Positions 32,762 through 35,633 of a stretch of 35,633 nucleotides of DNA are shown one piece after another. The stretch is from Candidatus Poribacteria bacterium. GTDB lineage: Bacteria > Poribacteria > WGA-4E > WGA-3G. The notes below the pieces were generated by a model. That model had not been told where the DNA came from, searched no databases, and was given only the letters and a program-made list of their open reading frames with translations. The number at the start of each line of letters is the position of its first letter. The stretch's first letter is position 1. The stretch covers positions 1-35,633 of the forward strand of contig JAJEEK010000115.1 of the NCBI GenBank assembly GCA_022821065.1, read 5' to 3'. The position numbers were made by a program, and so were the translations under genes.

Positions 32762-34138
32762 ATGTCTACAAAACAACCAAACGTTCTCTGGATTTACGGC
32801 GAAGACCTCTCCCCGGATCTCGCCTGCTACGGCACACCTGCCGTGAAAACACCGAACATCGACCGACTCGCATCGGAGGGTACGCGCTTTACCAACGCTT
32901 TCGTCACATGTCCCGTCTGCTCACCAAGCCGATCCGCGCTCATCACGGGGACCTATCAGACACACTTTGATGCACACAACCACCGCAGTAATCGTGATAA
33001 ACCCTTACGGGAAGATATGAAACTTATCACCGACTGCTTCCGCGAAGCCGACTATTTTACTTGCAATAGCCCAGGTCCCCCGTACAAGCGACCCGGAAAA
33101 ACCGATTTTAACTTTCAACGTGAACAACCGTTCGACGGTATTGACTGGAGCGAATGCCCTGAAGGCCAACCTTTTTACGCACAAATCAGCATCCCTGATA
33201 CACACCGCGTCTTCAAACCCGACCCTGAACGTCCAATCTCCCCAGAGGATGTCGAATTACCACCTTACTACCCCGACCATCCGCTCACTCGAAAAGACTG
33301 GGCACTTTACCTCGAAAGCATTCAGATTTTAGATAAAAAAGTCGGGCAAATCCTCAAACGACTCGATGATGAAGGACTCACCGACAACACAATCGTCTTT
33401 TTCATGAGCGATCACGGACGCGCACATATCCGCTGCAAGCAATTCCTCTACGATGGCGGTATCCATATCCCACTCATCGTCCGATGGCCCGGACACGTTG
33501 ATGCCGATGCCGTTAGCGACGCACTCGTCAGCGGGGTCGATTTCGCACCGACAACACTCTCACTCACTGGCGTCGATATCCCCGACTTTATGCAAGGGAA
33601 AATCTTCCTCGGTTCAGACACGACACACCGCGACGCTATTTTCGCAGCGAGGGATCGGTGCGACGGAACAGACGACAGAATCCGATGTATCCGAACACAC
33701 CGCTATAAGTTAATCCGAAATTACCACCCAGAACGTCCATACATGCAATTCAACGGCTATAAGAAACAGCAGTATCCGCTCTGGAGTCTGGTGCCACTGT
33801 TAGCAGAACACGGTGAGTTGTCCCCCGCACAACAGCATTTCACCAAACAGACGCGTCCACCCGAGGAGTTGTACGATTTAGAAGCAGACCCTTATGAAAT
33901 CAACAATCTCGCGACTGATCCAAATTATGACACCGTGCGAAATGAACTCGCCACACAACTCGAGGCATGGATCACAGAAACGCGTGATATGGGTGAAACC
34001 CCTGAAACCTCGGAGATCATGACCTATTGGGACGAAAATATGGCGGAGAGTTTCAAAAACGGTATGGAAAAACGTGGACTCTCACCCGACATCAGCGATG
34101 CAGATTACGTCAAATGGTGGGAAAATCATCTGCTTTAG
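32762..34138 (+). CDS. Sulfatase (type I, formylglycine-dependent)
   Basis: A 458-residue sulfatase. The formylglycine signature is C53-S-P-S-R57 (TCPVCSPSRSALITGTY). The first metal motif reads G-E14-D15 where many sulfatases have DD, as in some subfamilies with WIYGEDLSPD. The later metal and substrate residues appear in FFMSDHGRAH and the C-terminal EELYDLEADPYEINNLA. No signal peptide is visible, so it would act inside the cell. It differs clearly from the sulfatase at 2675 and is not a recent duplicate. It requires a formylglycine-generating enzyme encoded elsewhere. The next gene is a TIM-barrel isomerase, separated by MITE-like copy E. Confidence 0.92.
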   Translation: MSTKQPNVLWIYGEDLSPDLACYGTPAVKTPNIDRLASEGTRFTNAFVTCPVCSPSRSALITGTYQTHFDAHNHRSNRDKPLREDMKLITDCFREADYFTCNSPGPPYKRPGKTDFNFQREQPFDGIDWSECPEGQPFYAQISIPDTHRVFKPDPERPISPEDVELPPYYPDHPLTRKDWALYLESIQILDKKVGQILKRLDDEGLTDNTIVFFMSDHGRAHIRCKQFLYDGGIHIPLIVRWPGHVDADAVSDALVSGVDFAPTTLSLTGVDIPDFMQGKIFLGSDTTHRDAIFAARDRCDGTDDRIRCIRTHRYKLIRNYHPERPYMQFNGYKKQQYPLWSLVPLLAEHGELSPAQQHFTKQTRPPEELYDLEADPYEINNLATDPNYDTVRNELATQLEAWITETRDMGETPETSEIMTYWDENMAESFKNGMEKRGLSPDISDADYVKWWENHLL

Positions 34139-34155
34139 GGAAATCTTCTTTTTTA

Positions 34156-34428
34156 TCACTTACGCATGCTGCTCTTTTGTACCACAAACTCCATGAAGAT
34201 TAAATAAATATTTCGGTAATTCTATATCTTCCCCAGGCCTGGTAGGGTTTTTGCTTAAGAAACGCCCCAGCAAAAACGGTGTTTCTTCTGTTTCTAACTG
34301 CGCCGGACTTCCCTAAAAATTACCGAATTAAATTCTTAAACTTCATTTACTTTGTGCTATTAGAACGCTGTGTTTAGAAAAAAATTTCTTCTAACAGAAC
34401 CGACTACAGTCAAAATTGCTTAAGTCCT
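34156..34428 (+). repeat. MITE-like element, copy E, carrying a nested element
   Basis: The left end (CACTTACGCATGCTGCTCTTTTGTACCACAAACT, read in two parts) and right end (CTAACAGAACCGACTACAG, then TTGCTTAAGTCCT) match copy B closely. The halves are split by about 154 bp of foreign sequence at 34193-34346. It ends 12 bp before the ATG of the isomerase gene and thus supplies nearly all of that gene's upstream sequence. Confidence 0.8.
34193..34346. mobile_element. Nested 154-bp element with 29-bp inverted ends
   Basis: The left arm 34193-34221 and the reverse complement of 34318-34346 agree at 23 of 29 positions (both start ATGAAG and end TTCGGTAATT). The interior has no ORF. It contains a hairpin (GTTTTTGCT...AGCAAAAAC) and the 21-nt segment shared with copy D. 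It interrupts MITE-like copy E between CACAAACTCC and the block that in copy B follows the hairpin, so it inserted after copy E arrived. Confidence 0.7.
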
Positions 34429-34440
34429 ATAGAGGCTAAC

Positions 34441-35238
34441 ATGAAGCATAGATTCGGATTTGACGCACCAAAACATAGACCGATTGAAGAATCGATCCGT
34501 TGGGCAGCAGAAAACGGATTCAGATACATCGACTTCCAAACCGATGTCCCACCGAACGACATCGCTTCGTTTGATACTGCGCGTGTCCACACAGTCCGCA
34601 ACCTCTGTGAAAGACACAATATCGCCATCGGCATCCACCCGTCTTCCGCAATCAACAACGCTGAGTACGTGCCGATCATGGCTGAAGCCGTTGACGACTA
34701 TCTCTATGCAAACTTAGAACTGGCACGGAAACTCGGATGCGGTTGGCTCATCGGGCATGGCGGTTATCATTTCGGTGACATCGCACAACGCCGGGATGCC
34801 GCCATCACACGCATCCAGCGGCTGGTAGACCGAGCAGAACAGGCGGGGATCGTCATCTTCTTTGAGAACCATAACCGAGAACCAGAACACGCCGAAATCC
34901 ACTACATCCCGCATAACGTCGCTGAGACACACTGGTTCTTCGACGCGATTCAGTCCCCGTACTTCAAGTGGGCATTCAATGTCGCACACGGACATCTCAT
35001 ACCAGAAGGCTGGCAAGGTTTCTTGGACGCTTTCGGTGTAGAGAACATTGGTCAGGTCCGCCTCAACGACAACACCGGCGAATACGAAATCCATCTCGTC
35101 CCTGGCGAAGGCACGATCGATTTTGTGGAACTCTTTACACAATTAAATACGCGCGGTTATAACGGCTGGTTCAGCCTCGGTTTCGGTGATGATGCAGATA
35201 AAGTGCAAGTCCGAGACGAGTTTGTTGGGTACTTGTAG
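34441..35238 (+). CDS. Sugar phosphate isomerase/epimerase-like TIM-barrel protein
   Basis: A 265-residue AP endonuclease family 2/xylose-isomerase-like protein, distinct from the one at 4794. It begins KHRFGFDAPKHRPIEESIRWAAENGF. Probable metal ligands are the His in LIGHGGYH, the Glu in IFFENHNREPEH, the Asn/His pair in FNVAHGHL and the Glu in VPGEGTIDF. It probably acts on a sugar, cyclitol or related keto compound in the cytoplasm. A GAGG lies about 6 nt before the ATG, and the MITE-like copy E ends just upstream. The sulfatase gene before it may be functionally related through glycan breakdown. Confidence 0.83.
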   Translation: MKHRFGFDAPKHRPIEESIRWAAENGFRYIDFQTDVPPNDIASFDTARVHTVRNLCERHNIAIGIHPSSAINNAEYVPIMAEAVDDYLYANLELARKLGCGWLIGHGGYHFGDIAQRRDAAITRIQRLVDRAEQAGIVIFFENHNREPEHAEIHYIPHNVAETHWFFDAIQSPYFKWAFNVAHGHLIPEGWQGFLDAFGVENIGQVRLNDNTGEYEIHLVPGEGTIDFVELFTQLNTRGYNGWFSLGFGDDADKVQVRDEFVGYL

Positions 35239-35395
35239 AAGTGCTCTTTTGATTGCATCAGAGAACAAGTGGTAGCGGTACAAACTCTCACACGATGTCA
35301 TCACGTAGGGTTTGGAGATCCTATCGGGTAACTATACTCACTTCCTATAGTCAACTGCGAATTTATTTACATCTATGGCGTCAATTGTCAAAAAA

Positions 35396-35629
35396 TTAAG
35401 AAAAATTGGTCTTTCCAATGTGATTTTCAACCCTGCAAGGCAGTTGACTTAGAATCAGTTTTTCCATATCAACTTTGTTACTGGCATTATCGATGTCAAT
35501 ACCAACAAGTTTACCATTGGCATCATAATCAAGCAGTATACCTTCTGAAATTTCTTGACTATCTACACTGGGACGCTCGGACAAATTGATATACAGTGAA
35601 TCAGTTTCTGGATAGTAGTTGAGTGTCAT
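35396..35629 (-). CDS. DUF2283 family protein
   Basis: A 77-residue protein of the DUF2283 family, recognised by the opening TLNYYPETDSLYINLSERPSVDSQEI and the core EGILLDYDANGKLVGIDIDNAS. These small proteins are widespread, of unknown function, and often lie beside toxin-like or mobile genes. Its ATG is 5 bp from the window edge, so its ribosome site and upstream partner cannot be seen. The 157 bp between it and the isomerase gene hold nothing recognisable. Confidence 0.85.
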   Translation of the reverse strand: MTLNYYPETDSLYINLSERPSVDSQEISEGILLDYDANGKLVGIDIDNASNKVDMEKLILSQLPCRVENHIGKTNFS

Positions 35630-35633
35630 AATT

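Overview
The window looks like a piece of a sponge- or seawater-associated bacterial genome, most likely Candidatus Poribacteria or a close relative. This is inferred from the gene mix and not from any marker gene. The evidence is the combination of a phytanoyl-CoA-dioxygenase-like enzyme, two sulfatases, several sugar isomerase/oxidoreductase-type genes, LamG, WD40, LRR and dockerin surface proteins, a PorV-like outer-membrane protein, FlgD-like C-terminal sorting domains and a DUF6785-type membrane protein. There are no rRNA or tRNA genes, no CRISPR array and no phage core genes. UGA serves as a normal stop for some genes, so the genetic code is standard.

Layout. 1-1450 (minus): a lipoprotein with a heavy-metal-associated (HMA) domain read through an in-frame TGA, then a short UvrC-like GIY-YIG protein. 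1527-6606 (plus): PhyH dioxygenase, sulfatase and a TGA-containing peroxiredoxin-like lipoprotein packed as one operon, then a TIM-barrel isomerase and an SGNH hydrolase. 6655-11111 (minus): a Gfo/Idh/MocA oxidoreductase, an AT-rich three-gene cassette (nucleoside-deoxyribosyltransferase-like, membrane protein, DUF1863/ThsB-like TIR protein broken by a TGA), then two secreted LamG proteins. 11575-18532 (plus): Ycf48-like propeller, TolC-like and HlyD-like efflux components, and an L-arabinokinase-like GHMP kinase. 18700-28598 (plus): DUF6785-type membrane protein, PorV-like protein, WD40-dockerin protein, metzincin-LRR protein and a thioredoxin-domain protein. 28619-30317 (minus): an enolase-superfamily enzyme and an unknown membrane protein. 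30904-35238 (plus): LON-N domain protein, CDP-alcohol phosphatidyltransferase, a small coiled-coil protein, a second sulfatase and a second TIM-barrel isomerase. A DUF2283 gene (minus) ends the window.

How the genes fit together. The sulfatases, isomerases, Gfo/Idh enzyme, SGNH hydrolase, enolase-family enzyme and sugar kinase suggest breakdown of sulfated or decorated glycans. PorV plus FlgD-like C-terminal domains suggest type IX-like export of the large surface proteins.

The strongest unusual signals are these. (1) Two lipoproteins have TGA exactly at the first Cys of a CxxC redox or metal motif, each followed about 25 nt later by a tight G-initiated triloop hairpin, as expected for selenocysteine insertion. 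(2) A predicted defence-like TIR, membrane-protein and deoxyribosyltransferase cassette has a TIR gene interrupted by a third in-frame TGA that lacks such a hairpin. (3) Five copies of a MITE-like element of about 120 bp carry GGACTTACGCA-type inverted ends. Four of them end 12-35 bp upstream of a start codon, and one holds a nested second element. (4) A short C-terminal tail is shared by otherwise unrelated secreted proteins, and a remnant of a different sorting domain lies beyond one of them.
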